DNA of 9,397 nt, taken from positions 1 through 9,397 of the forward strand of contig DCIS01000172.1 in the NCBI GenBank assembly GCA_002317475.1, written 5' to 3'. Made by a program: the position numbers and the translations under genes. The notes beneath the pieces are model-generated. The model was not told the origin of the DNA. It made no database searches and saw only the letters and a list, made by a program, of their open reading frames with translations. The number at the start of each line of letters is the position of its first letter. Position 1 is the first letter of the stretch. This document shows, piece by piece, positions 1-7,644 of the stretch. This DNA is from Prevotellaceae bacterium UBA1720. GTDB lineage: Bacteria > Bacteroidota > Bacteroidia > Bacteroidales > Bacteroidaceae.

Positions 1-760
1 AGTAGGTTCCATTCAGGATGTAGTAGCCAGCATCCTCGAGTTTGGCATCTTCAATGACCAACTCAGGTGTTTTTGATACAGACATCAGAATCTTTCCCTT
101 CTTGTTTTTCCAAGTGAAGCGTGGATATTTCGTGCCCTCTGTCAGATGGCCTTCGGGTAGGGTACAGCTAAGCGTGATCTTATCACCCGCCATCACCTGG
201 ATGAAGTTCTCCTTCACAGGTTCCTCGTCATTCCGGTAAACTGAAGGTGACAAGCCCCAGGAATCGACGTGGTCGGCACGATGCTCGAATTCTGCAAATG
301 TAACCGTGATATGAAATTGTACGGTGTCAGTATTATTAATGAAATACTCGTCGAAACTATAGCTCTTGCCTACTTTTCCCCTGCTCTGGTAGTGAACGAC
401 TTTGAAATAGCCATCCTCATACTTGCAAGCTACTGCACGGGTGACTCTGCCAGAGGGACAGGGAATACCCGCCTCCGTAAACCAATACCCAAAGTCGTAG
501 GTGTGTGCAGCGGCTTTTCCGTTAGCGTCGTAGCTCTCTAGTTTCACGGTACCTTTGGTGAGTGCGGTCTCAAAGGCAGTGGTGCTCTTGAATCCAAGTT
601 GCTTGCTCAGACTGCTAACGTCAACCTTGGAAAGCGTCGGTGCAGAAACGGTCTTCTTATAGTCTCTTGAAATCTCCACATTCATTACCTCCTTGCCCTC
701 TGCATAAGCAGAGAACAGGCATGAGACGAGGAGAAATATTGTAATTATAACCTTTTTCAT
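1..760 (-). CDS. Secreted DUF4859 / Ig-like domain protein, partial (C-terminus outside window)
   Basis: This frame is open for 253 codons from ATG at 758-760 and runs off the left edge without a stop. Residues 1-20 look like an export signal: MKK, a hydrophobic stretch V4-V12, then a signal peptidase I-like AYA ending at residue 20. LVSC at residues 11-14 also fits a lipobox, so a lipoprotein is possible. Residues about 27-155 (opening NVEISRDY and closing with FHITVTF) resemble DUF4859, an uncharacterised domain of Bacteroidetes secreted proteins. Residues about 182-250 resemble an Ig-like fold, with C199, W217 and a D-x-G-x-Y turn at 243-247; the usual second cysteine after that turn is absent. 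The start lies 29 bp downstream of the PL11 lyase stop on the same strand, so co-transcription is likely. A role in pectin use, such as surface binding, is inferred only from this position. The domain match is from memory of the family pattern. Confidence 0.8.
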   Translation of the reverse strand, partial: MKKVIITIFLLVSCLFSAYAEGKEVMNVEISRDYKKTVSAPTLSKVDVSSLSKQLGFKSTTAFETALTKGTVKLESYDANGKAAAHTYDFGYWFTEAGIPCPSGRVTRAVACKYEDGYFKVVHYQSRGKVGKSYSFDEYFINNTDTVQFHITVTFAEFEHRADHVDSWGLSPSVYRNDEEPVKENFIQVMAGDKITLSCTLPEGHLTEGTKYPRFTWKNKKGKILMSVSKTPELVIEDAKLEDAGYYILNGTY

Positions 761-789
761 GTGTGTTTCTTGCTTTAATCATTTTGTGA

Positions 790-3700
790 CTATTTCACTA
801 CCTTCTTCTGACCATTGACGATGTAGACGCCTCCCTTGACGGGATGATCCACTTTCACGCCACTGAGCGTATAGATAGACGCATTGCCCAATTCATCTGC
901 GGTGATGCTCTGTAGGGCTGTTGTGCCAGTGATGATGAGGATGCCCTGGTCCAGTTTGCTGGTGTCCCAGGTGTAGCCGGGATCAAGGTCAAGAACGAGA
1001 CTGCTGCCTAAGGTGATGTTGCTGGCCTCGATAATCTGCAGTTCGGTACCTTCGGCAAGCGAACTGCCCTCCTTGACCATGACTTTCAGCGTACCATTCA
1101 GTTTCAGGATACCTATCTCGGTGAACTTACTGAAACTGCTCTTCGTGCTAATGCAGGTCTGCATGGTTCCGTTGACGGTCAAGGTCTTCTCTGCGAAGCG
1201 CAGGTTGCCGGCAGTGTTAGTTTCTGAGATGCCCGAACGGATAGTAGCCCCAGCAGGTATCGTCACATTACATCCGATGACACCCTTACCACTCAGTGTT
1301 GCTCCCTTGTTGATGGTCAATGCTGCAGTGCCCAAGGCAGGGGTGGTGGTGTTCGTGTTGTTGATGCAAAGTTCGCCTGCAGAGACGGTTATTGCACCTG
1401 TAGTCTCCCATAGTCCCTTAACAGTCATCTTGCCCGTTCCTGCTTTGGTAAACTTGTCCGAACCTACTACTTTACCATCAAAGGTAAAGTCCGTTTCGTT
1501 GCCGACAGTCCATGTGTTGGCACTGGCCGAACCGCTATTGCTGAATGACGCATAGCCACCCAGATCGCCCTTGCCGGTCAATGTGCCTATTTTCAGTATC
1601 TTGCCGCTGTTCTGCACGGTGACACCGGAAGGGATGTCCAAGGTCCATCCAGTACCGCCACTGCTGGTGTCGAGCGTGAAACGTCCGTCAGCGCTGATTG
1701 TGGCACCCGGAACCAGTGTACCTTGGAAGGAAGATAGGTTCAGTTTGAGGGGAGTACGTGTTGCTACCCAACCGCTGCCCTGCTCTGCGGCACAATAGGC
1801 TGTGAGAGTACCCTCACCCGTAAGTTTGTTAGAATACGTCTGTCTGTTGGCAGTAGTCCATGTACCCTTCTTCTTGGCGGGTACATTCAACTCGCAGTCA
1901 GTACCAACATTGTCGACCAAGGCGCCACCTTGGAACTCTATGACCTTAGCAGCGTTTCCGTTGCCATTCTGTACTGTGCCAGCCATGATAACCATGCGAT
2001 TCAGGCTGGTTCCTGCCGTCTGTGTTTTCAGCCAACCGTCACCCTTCTTGGTAAGCAAGGTCCCGCTGAAGGCCTTTTGCTGGACAAAGTCGGCGCTGTT
2101 GTTGATGACACCACCCTCGCTCGTCTTGAATGAGATGGGCGAACCATTGGTGACACTGGCAGTAGCCAGAAGTGTTGCTCCTTCCTGCATCACAAACTTG
2201 GTAGCAGAAGTGGTCACACCACCTAAGTTGCCGTATGTCAGCACATCATTGCTCAGGACGCTGACGCTCACCGTTCCACCCTGCAGGAAGTTACCCCCTG
2301 TATAGGTATTGTCGGTCTTCATTGTCAGTGTACCATTGCCTTGCTTCAGCAGTGCGCCACCTACAATCTTTCCTGTGCCAGAGATGGTATAGTTTTTGTT
2401 GCTGCGAACCACGAGCGAGTCAACGCTGACCTCATCTTCGAGGTTGATGTTGGTCTTGCTTGATGCTCCGTCCAGAACGACCTTGTCACCCATAACAAAG
2501 ATGTCCTTTTCGCCCTCTGCATTCTGGAAGTTCTCGGTGTTAGCCTTGTCCCAGGTGGTATTTTCGCTTCCGGTCCAATATACGATGCCAGCATCGCGTA
2601 CGCCCTCAACAACGAGGTAAATATTCTTCTCCTCCTGTATCAGTTTGGCTTTTTCGGTAGTGAGACCTTCTATCTTGATATTGTCCAGTTTACCTGTGAT
2701 ATTCTCAGCGGTTGCTATGAGATAATTTCCAGGTGTAAGGATGTTGGTGCCAGCCTCACGGTGTGGCACAACCTCAATCACGGGTTGGAGATAAGCAGGA
2801 CCATAGGTAGTCCATGCCGTGCCAGTCTTGCGCTCGATGCTGAGCAACTTGGTGTGGATGGCGTCACTTTGGATATTCTCGCCGTAGAGGTCGAGGATCA
2901 GACGTGAACCAAAACCTAATTCCAGTGTGTCGGCATTGATGATGCCCACCTTGTCTGCTCCACCTGGACGGATGACAGAAGCATAATCGGCCTTGATGCT
3001 GCGGAATGTTCCGCCGTCACTGTTCAGTTCAGCAAAACGGTTCAGCCAAAGAGGACTGTTCTTCATACTTCCGTCAAAATTCAGTGTGCCTGCCCAGATG
3101 TTGGTCTCGCCAGTGTGGGTCATATCTACCTTGGGGAGGTTCAGAATACCGTCACCCTGCTTGATGAGACGTGTGTTGCCTGTCAGTGCACCACCTGTTA
3201 CGTCACATATATAATAGGTATAGTTGATCTTTGTATTTTTTGTGGTAGAGTTGCTGCTTGCTGTACCTTGTACCCACGAGGGTACATTGAAGGTCACGAT
3301 ATACGGACTTGCACCATCAGCGATGCTCACCTTTGTGTCATTGGGCTCGCATACGATGAAATGCTTGTCCTCGTTGCTGATGATACCACCGTTGGGTACC
3401 TCTTCACGTCCAGTCATGGTCAGTGGGGGAGGAGCAAGGGTTATACCCTCCATCTCGCCCAGGAAGTAACTGGCATGAGGAGGCTGGTTGTAACCGAGGC
3501 ACTCCCAAACCATGCCCTGACGATACTGATGATCATGCCAAAGGGTATAGTTGCGATACTTGGTGGAGTAAGGGGTGGTATAGATGCGCAGTTCGGTATT
3601 GTCAGCGTTTCGCAGGATAATCTCCTCGCGCCAGTCACCTATGATGTCACCTGTTGCACAAGGATTGTTCTTGGACCAGTTGCACATCTTTACACCACCC

Positions 3701-5286
3701 GACTGGAAGATACGTCCTGAACCGGGTTTGATGACGATGGCATCGCGTTCTGTACCGGGACTGTTCAGGATTTCCTCGCAGAGGTCACCATCCCAGTAGA
3801 GGCGGAAGTTAAGGTCGTTCCAGGCAATGAAATCACCTAATTCACTGATGGGTTTGTCAGCCACACTGCTGATCATACCCGTATTAACCGAGCGTCCCAC
3901 ACATCCGGGATAGCTATTGGAAAAGTTGCCCATCAAGGCACGACCGTCGTCACCTGTTCCCACGCTTCGGTAATAGAACTCGGAAGTGGTGGCGTTACGG
4001 TAGTTCATGTTGGGTGAACTTTCGTTGCAGGCAAACTGCTCCTGTCCCTTACGATAGGGATCCAAGTCGCCACAATGCTGAGCGTCTCCGTGACCTAATC
4101 CACAGGTTGACAGTCCTTTCCCGTTATCGTCAATCACCATAGAACCAAAGATCATCTCATCACGCCCATCCCAGTCTACGTCAGCCACGGCATAATTGTG
4201 ATTGCCCTGGCCAAACCAAGGGCCGCTGGCATTACATTCCCAATACCAACGCTGGGTCAGTTTATGGGTGGCAGGATCGACATCGTAGGCTGCTGCCTTG
4301 TGTTTGGTGTAGATTCCACGACCCAGGAAGATGCTGGGGTGACGTCCATCCAGGAAAGGAGCACCGAAGAAGTGCTTCGTGCTGCGGTGACCCACGATAC
4401 CCGTTCCCCAATCGCTGTCCAAACCACGTGTCAAGGGGTAGGTCAGATAGTCAGGGTGTGAGGATTCTCCAATCTGATAAGGCTTCGCTGTGGCACCTTC
4501 CAGATAGAGTAGGTACTCATTGCCTACGGAACAGTAGGGTAGACCACCGTTAGCACGATGGTCGGTAGTCATGCTGCCAATATTGGTAGTCGTCCCATCA
4601 CTGTGGTGGATGATCATGTTGTCAGCACCACGCATCAGTACCTCAGCCTTACCGTCACCGTCCCAGTCGTACGCTACGGCATCCCATTGTTCGTCAGCTT
4701 CAGCCTGCATGTTGGGACCGAGGTCTATCCACCAAAGGCGATTTCCCTTGATGTCATAGCAGTCCAGAACATGGAAACGGTTGTTCTGCCCAGTGTCAGT
4801 TGCCACGTCACAAGGGCGTTTTACTATCAGTTCGGCTATGCCGTCACCATTAAGGTCGGCCAGAGATACGTCATTCAATTGATAGTCTGATGTAGCATCC
4901 AGTCCCGCACGATCAGTGATAGATTTTGTCTTAATGGGCAGATAGTAGTTTCCATTGCCATCAATGGTGCTCCAACGGGTGACGGCAGAACATTTCTTCT
5001 GCTCCACGCCGCGAACTACAGCAGCAACCTGATAACTGCTACTTGCGTTTCCTGAAGTATGTGTGTAGTTGGATACTTGCAGGTTTGACGCAATCTTCGC
5101 ACCATTGCAGTACAGGTTGTACGTCACATCGTAGTACTCCTCACCCATAATGCGCCAACTTACAAAGTTTCCGCTTGAGGCAGGGGTGGCTACCAGACCA
5201 CGGTCCAAAAGGTCGGTTGTTCGTTGGGCAGATGCCGTCGTTGTCAAGACCAGCAAAGCCATCAGCGAATAGATAATCTTCTTCAT
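790..5286 (-). CDS. Rhamnogalacturonan lyase, family PL11, with PATR repeats and T9SS-like C-terminal tail
   Basis: The protein has 1498 residues and should be a secreted rhamnogalacturonan I lyase, cutting the rhamnose-galacturonate backbone of pectin by beta-elimination. The ATG at 5284-5286 is chosen because a clear signal peptide starts there (MKKIIYSL, cleavage after TASA at residue 20). An in-frame ATG 99 bp upstream would overlap murF and bury that signal. Residues about 24-105 match the N-terminal beta-sandwich of PL11 enzymes (LLDRGLVA, GNFVSWRIMG). Residues about 130-622 form the propeller-like lyase domain, with Ca-binding loops DLNGDG (144-149), DWDGDG (207-212) and DWDGR (371-375), and the family signature GLGHGDAQH (396-404). 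Residues about 630-1455 are beta-rich and hold four degenerate autotransporter-associated repeats. Residues about 1457-1498 (IYTLSG, GGVYIVNG, final KKVVK) resemble a short type IX secretion sorting tail. B. subtilis YesW has only the lyase part. The catalytic half is notably rich in cysteine. The family call is strong; cell-surface location is inferred. Confidence 0.92.
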   Translation of the reverse strand: MKKIIYSLMALLVLTTTASAQRTTDLLDRGLVATPASSGNFVSWRIMGEEYYDVTYNLYCNGAKIASNLQVSNYTHTSGNASSSYQVAAVVRGVEQKKCSAVTRWSTIDGNGNYYLPIKTKSITDRAGLDATSDYQLNDVSLADLNGDGIAELIVKRPCDVATDTGQNNRFHVLDCYDIKGNRLWWIDLGPNMQAEADEQWDAVAYDWDGDGKAEVLMRGADNMIIHHSDGTTTNIGSMTTDHRANGGLPYCSVGNEYLLYLEGATAKPYQIGESSHPDYLTYPLTRGLDSDWGTGIVGHRSTKHFFGAPFLDGRHPSIFLGRGIYTKHKAAAYDVDPATHKLTQRWYWECNASGPWFGQGNHNYAVADVDWDGRDEMIFGSMVIDDNGKGLSTCGLGHGDAQHCGDLDPYRKGQEQFACNESSPNMNYRNATTSEFYYRSVGTGDDGRALMGNFSNSYPGCVGRSVNTGMISSVADKPISELGDFIAWNDLNFRLYWDGDLCEEILNSPGTERDAIVIKPGSGRIFQSGGVKMCNWSKNNPCATGDIIGDWREEIILRNADNTELRIYTTPYSTKYRNYTLWHDHQYRQGMVWECLGYNQPPHASYFLGEMEGITLAPPPLTMTGREEVPNGGIISNEDKHFIVCEPNDTKVSIADGASPYIVTFNVPSWVQGTASSNSTTKNTKINYTYYICDVTGGALTGNTRLIKQGDGILNLPKVDMTHTGETNIWAGTLNFDGSMKNSPLWLNRFAELNSDGGTFRSIKADYASVIRPGGADKVGIINADTLELGFGSRLILDLYGENIQSDAIHTKLLSIERKTGTAWTTYGPAYLQPVIEVVPHREAGTNILTPGNYLIATAENITGKLDNIKIEGLTTEKAKLIQEEKNIYLVVEGVRDAGIVYWTGSENTTWDKANTENFQNAEGEKDIFVMGDKVVLDGASSKTNINLEDEVSVDSLVVRSNKNYTISGTGKIVGGALLKQGNGTLTMKTDNTYTGGNFLQGGTVSVSVLSNDVLTYGNLGGVTTSATKFVMQEGATLLATASVTNGSPISFKTSEGGVINNSADFVQQKAFSGTLLTKKGDGWLKTQTAGTSLNRMVIMAGTVQNGNGNAAKVIEFQGGALVDNVGTDCELNVPAKKKGTWTTANRQTYSNKLTGEGTLTAYCAAEQGSGWVATRTPLKLNLSSFQGTLVPGATISADGRFTLDTSSGGTGWTLDIPSGVTVQNSGKILKIGTLTGKGDLGGYASFSNSGSASANTWTVGNETDFTFDGKVVGSDKFTKAGTGKMTVKGLWETTGAITVSAGELCINNTNTTTPALGTAALTINKGATLSGKGVIGCNVTIPAGATIRSGISETNTAGNLRFAEKTLTVNGTMQTCISTKSSFSKFTEIGILKLNGTLKVMVKEGSSLAEGTELQIIEASNITLGSSLVLDLDPGYTWDTSKLDQGILIITGTTALQSITADELGNASIYTLSGVKVDHPVKGGVYIVNGQKKVVK
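1369..3168 (-). repeat. Four degenerate PATR (autotransporter-associated beta-strand) repeats in the lyase C-terminal region
   Basis: Four segments of the lyase align by eye to the pattern L-x-K-x-G-x-G-x-L-x(7-9)-T-x(5-8)-G-T-L. They are residues 707-735 (nt 3168-3082, LIKQGDGIL to WAGTL), 979-1006 (nt 2352-2269, LLKQGNGTLTM then NTYTGG and GGTV), 1077-1105 (nt 2058-1972, LLTKKGDGWL to MAGTV) and 1279-1306 (nt 1452-1369, FTKAGTGKMTV to SAGEL). The second copy is closest to the consensus. A related LSGKGVIG-x(5)-PAGATI stretch follows at about 1331-1349. Such repeats usually build the passenger beta-helix of autotransporters. The spacing is irregular and the copies diverge, so this is protein-level rather than DNA-level repetition. 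Confidence 0.75.
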
Positions 5287-5347
5287 GTTTATGTTTTGGT
5301 TAGTTGAGTTTTCGTTTTCGTCTTTGTTTTTGCCTTCTCGCGAAGCC
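5287..5347 (-). other. Short A-rich leader between murF and the PL11 lyase gene
   Basis: This 61-bp gap shows no match to TAnnTTTG on the coding strand, and none was seen in the last 100 bp of murF. The strand is A-rich ahead of the start codon (for example GACGAAAACGAAAAC), as is usual for Bacteroidetes translation starts without a Shine-Dalgarno site. A small CTTC-GCGA-GAAG hairpin lies just after the murF stop, but no run of T follows it, so it is not a convincing terminator. Read-through from murF is the simplest reading. Confidence 0.5.
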
Positions 5348-6649
5348 TTACAGCACCTCTGGTAACTGGAATAGTTTGGTACCATTGCTACCCTTTATCA
5401 ATATGGTGTAGCCTTTTATCTCTTGCTGCCCAATGGCGGTTTTTGCTTCCTCGACAGTAGGGTAGAGGGTGATGCGACTGTCTGCAGGAGTCAGTTTTAC
5501 AAACTCGTTGCCTACTAGCCATATTTTCTCTATCTTGCTCTTCAGCAGGCGGTCTACAATCTTCTGATGCTCCTGCTGGCTGTCAGCACCCAGTTCGCGC
5601 ATCTCGCCGAGGATGACCATCTTGTGTGGTGCTTCTACGAAATCAAAATTGTCAAGTGCTGCTGACATGGATGTGGGGTTGGCATTGTAGGCATCCACGA
5701 TGAGGCTGTTCTTCTCTGTCTGGCGTAGTTCGCTTCTGCTGTTGGTAGGTTGATATGCTTCCAAGGCTGCGTTGATATCTGCTACGGGTACATTGAAATG
5801 CAGACCTACACTAATGGCAGCCCTTACATTGGCAATATTGTATGCACCAATCAGTTTGGTCTGTATGGTGTACCAGGGTGCGTCATCTTCCTCGCGCCAT
5901 TGTACTTGCAGGAAGGGGTTGACTTCCGATACGCGTCCCTCGATATAAGGTATCAAGGTGTCGAAGATTTGCAGACCTGCCTGGCTACCCATTTCCATGA
6001 GGTCTGTGTCAAATCCATTGATAAAAGCAGACTTACCGCGGGCAGAGAGATCAGCATACAGTTCACCCTTGGTGGCCTTCACACCCTCAAACGAACTAAA
6101 TCCTTCCAGGTGAGCACGACCTACGTTAGTGATCAGTCCGTAGTCGGCTTGCACCATACGGCACAAAAATGCTATCTCGCCGGGATGGTTCGCGCCTGTC
6201 TCAATGACAGCTATTTCGTGATCTGGACGGATACGTAGCAAGGTGCGTGGTACGCCGATGTGGTTGTTCAGGTTGCCTTCGGTGTAGAGGGTGTTATACT
6301 TTCTGCTCAATACGGCGCTCACCAGTTCCTTGGTTGTGGTCTTGCCGTTGGTTCCGGTGATTTGCAACACGGGTATGGCTAATTGGGAACGGTGATAGAC
6401 TGCCAGGTCTTGCAACGCTTTCAAGGCATCTTTTGCCAAAATGATACGGTTATCATCTTTAGGTGCGAATTCCTCCTCGTCTACGACGGCATAGGCACAT
6501 CCATTCTCCAAAGCAACCTTGGCAAAGGTGTTGCCATTGAACGATGCTCCCTTCAGTGCAAAGAAGATGCTACCTTCGGGACAGTTGCGTGTGTCGGTAG
6601 TTATAATGGGGTGTTGCAGATATAATTGATAGAGTTCCTGTGTTTCCAT
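5348..6649 (-). CDS. murF: UDP-N-acetylmuramoyl-tripeptide--D-alanyl-D-alanine ligase
   Basis: This 433-residue cytoplasmic Mur ligase joins D-Ala-D-Ala to UDP-MurNAc-tripeptide with ATP, the last cytoplasmic step in building the peptidoglycan pentapeptide precursor. The N-terminal substrate-binding domain includes TDTRNCPEGSIFFALKG (18-34). The central ATPase domain has the P-loop GTNGKTTT (99-106), ETGANHPGEI (150-159), TNVGRAHLEGF (174-184) and a KGEL motif (194-197) whose lysine is probably the carbamylated one of Mur ligases. The C-terminal domain has DAYNANPTSM (319-328) and LGEMRELG (347-354), both diagnostic of MurF. The length is normal for the family and the frame is intact. Translation starts at ATG 6647-6649, about 27 bp below a perfect -7 box. 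The gene heads a leftward unit with the PL11 lyase and is divergent from folP. Confidence 0.96.
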   Translation of the reverse strand: METQELYQLYLQHPIITTDTRNCPEGSIFFALKGASFNGNTFAKVALENGCAYAVVDEEEFAPKDDNRIILAKDALKALQDLAVYHRSQLAIPVLQITGTNGKTTTKELVSAVLSRKYNTLYTEGNLNNHIGVPRTLLRIRPDHEIAVIETGANHPGEIAFLCRMVQADYGLITNVGRAHLEGFSSFEGVKATKGELYADLSARGKSAFINGFDTDLMEMGSQAGLQIFDTLIPYIEGRVSEVNPFLQVQWREEDDAPWYTIQTKLIGAYNIANVRAAISVGLHFNVPVADINAALEAYQPTNSRSELRQTEKNSLIVDAYNANPTSMSAALDNFDFVEAPHKMVILGEMRELGADSQQEHQKIVDRLLKSKIEKIWLVGNEFVKLTPADSRITLYPTVEEAKTAIGQQEIKGYTILIKGSNGTKLFQLPEVL

Positions 6650-6675
6650 TGCGTTATATAATATTAATTATGTGA

Positions 6676-6683
6676 CAAAGGTA
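6676..6683 (-). promoter_or_regulatory. Bacteroidetes -7 box for murF (TACCTTTG)
   Basis: Read on the minus strand, this is TACCTTTG, a perfect TAnnTTTG box of the Bacteroidetes primary sigma factor. It sits 26 bp upstream of the murF ATG, which implies a 5' leader of about 20 nt. The upstream -33 element is weak: the best candidate is TTTA with a 21-bp spacer. It is the only promoter-like site I see for the leftward unit. Confidence 0.7.
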
Positions 6684-6724
6684 CGAAAAAAATGCATAAA
6701 GAGGTAAATATCGAAGGTATTTTG

Positions 6725-6755
6725 TTTGCTTATAGTAAAAAAAGATGTAACTTTG
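6725..6755 (+). promoter_or_regulatory. Bacteroidetes promoter for folP (TTTG-N19-TAACTTTG)
   Basis: TTTG at 6725-6728 and TAACTTTG at 6748-6755 are separated by 19 bp, which matches the Bacteroidetes -33/-7 consensus in sequence and spacing. A second TTTG at 6721-6724 gives a 23-bp alternative. Transcription would start a few bases after 6755, leaving a leader of about 30 nt before the folP ATG at 6793. It should drive folP and probably cdaA. Confidence 0.8.
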
Positions 6756-6758
6756 TAG

Positions 6759-6786
6759 ACTAGTTATACCAAACTAGTTATACCAA
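6759..6786 (+). repeat. Perfect 14-bp tandem repeat, two copies, in the folP leader
   Basis: ACTAGTTATACCAA occurs at 6759-6772 and again at 6773-6786 with no mismatch and no spacer. Each copy contains the palindrome ACTAGT, so the two palindrome centres lie 14 bp apart. The array begins 3 bp after the -7 box and ends 6 bp before the folP start codon. It therefore overlaps the expected transcription start and forms most of the leader. It could be an operator or simply a replication-slippage duplication. Confidence 0.9.
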
Positions 6787-6792
6787 GATAGA

Positions 6793-7644
6793 ATGAGAAC
6801 CCCTAACTCCTTTACCATCAACGTGCGAGGCAAACTGATGGATTTGTCTCAGCCGCAGGTCATGGGCATACTGAATGTCACCCCTGATTCTTTTTTCAGC
6901 GGGAGTCGTATGCAGACTGATGAGCAGATTGCCCAGCGAGCCCGCCAGATCGTAGGGGAGGGAGGCACAATCATTGATCTTGGAGCCTACAGTTCGCGCC
7001 CCGGTGCTGCTGATGTCAGTGTTGAAGAGGAGACAGAACGTCTCCGACGCGCCCTCGCCATTATCCGCGATATCTACCCTGGGGTACCGGTTAGTATTGA
7101 TACCTTCCGTGCCGAGGTGGCTTGTCGATGTGTTGAGGAGTTCGGGGCAGACATCATCAATGACATTTCGGGTGGTCAACTTGACGAGGAGATGTTTCCC
7201 ACGGCAGCCCGCCTCAATGTCCCCTATATCTTGATGCACATGCGAGGAACCCCTCGGACTATGCAACAGCAAACCGACTATGTTGACATCACAGCCGATG
7301 TACTCCGCTATTTCGGTGAGAAAGTGGATCGTCTGCATAGCATGGGTGTAAAGGATATTATCCTTGATCCCGGCTATGGTTTTGCGAAGACTCTGGAGCA
7401 GAATTATGAACTCCTTTCCAGACAGGATGTGCTCTCAGTCCTCGGTTTGCCCATTCTGGTAGGTGTCAGTCGTAAATCTATGATCTGCAAGGTGCTCGGT
7501 TGTACTCCCGATGAGGCTCTCAACGGTACTACGGCTCTTCACGTATTGGCTCTTCAGCAGGGCACCAATATCCTTCGCGTTCACGATGTCCGACAAGCGG
7601 TTGAATCCATCAGGATCGTGGACTTCATGAAGCGATACTCATAA
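6793..7644 (+). CDS. folP: Dihydropteroate synthase
   Basis: This 283-residue cytoplasmic enzyme condenses 6-hydroxymethyl-7,8-dihydropterin pyrophosphate with p-aminobenzoate to give dihydropteroate in folate synthesis, and is the target of sulfonamides. The TIM-barrel signatures appear in order: MGILNVTPDSF (24-34), the loop DLGAYSSRPGA (62-72), VSIDTF (100-105), NDISGG (123-128), MHMRGTPRTMQ (148-158), LDPGYGFAKT (191-200), GVSRKS (224-229), GTTALH (245-250) and RVHDV (262-266). The SSRPG loop in place of STRPG and GFAK in place of GFGK are small variants; I do not read them as resistance changes. The length is typical. ATG at 6793 is the first start after a strong promoter and a 14-bp tandem repeat. 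cdaA follows after 59 bp on the same strand. Confidence 0.97.
   Translation: MRTPNSFTINVRGKLMDLSQPQVMGILNVTPDSFFSGSRMQTDEQIAQRARQIVGEGGTIIDLGAYSSRPGAADVSVEEETERLRRALAIIRDIYPGVPVSIDTFRAEVACRCVEEFGADIINDISGGQLDEEMFPTAARLNVPYILMHMRGTPRTMQQQTDYVDITADVLRYFGEKVDRLHSMGVKDIILDPGYGFAKTLEQNYELLSRQDVLSVLGLPILVGVSRKSMICKVLGCTPDEALNGTTALHVLALQQGTNILRVHDVRQAVESIRIVDFMKRYS

Noticed and set aside
1013..1555. 180-codon plus-strand open frame, with similar ones at 1571-1798 and 1802-2305
   Set aside because: These are antisense to the beta-repeat region. Their hydrophobic, V/L/P-rich translations mirror the Gly/Thr/Asn-rich coding strand rather than a membrane protein.
1369..3168. DNA-level tandem repeat or phase-variable array in the lyase gene
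   Set aside because: The repeats are recognisable only as protein. They are irregularly spaced and strongly diverged in nucleotide sequence.
3115..3720. 201-codon open frame on the plus strand inside the lyase gene
   Set aside because: It lies antisense to conserved PL11 and C-terminal coding sequence, has no recognisable domain or promoter, and is a by-product of the codon bias of the opposite strand.
5332..5346. Hairpin CTTC-GCGA-GAAG after the murF stop as a terminator
   Set aside because: The stem is only 4 bp and is followed on the minus strand by an A-rich rather than a T-rich tract.
5287..5385. N-terminal extension of the lyase to an in-frame ATG at 5385
   Set aside because: It would overlap the end of murF and place 33 polar residues (rich in K, N and E) ahead of an obvious signal peptide starting at 5286.
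6778..7338. 186-codon minus-strand open frame across folP
   Set aside because: It is antisense to the conserved dihydropteroate synthase motifs and has no family resemblance.
6793..7644. FolP loop variants (SSRPG, GFAK) as sulfonamide-resistance changes
   Set aside because: These look like lineage variants of the family. No insertion or known resistance signature can be established from the sequence alone, and the gene sits in a normal chromosomal context.
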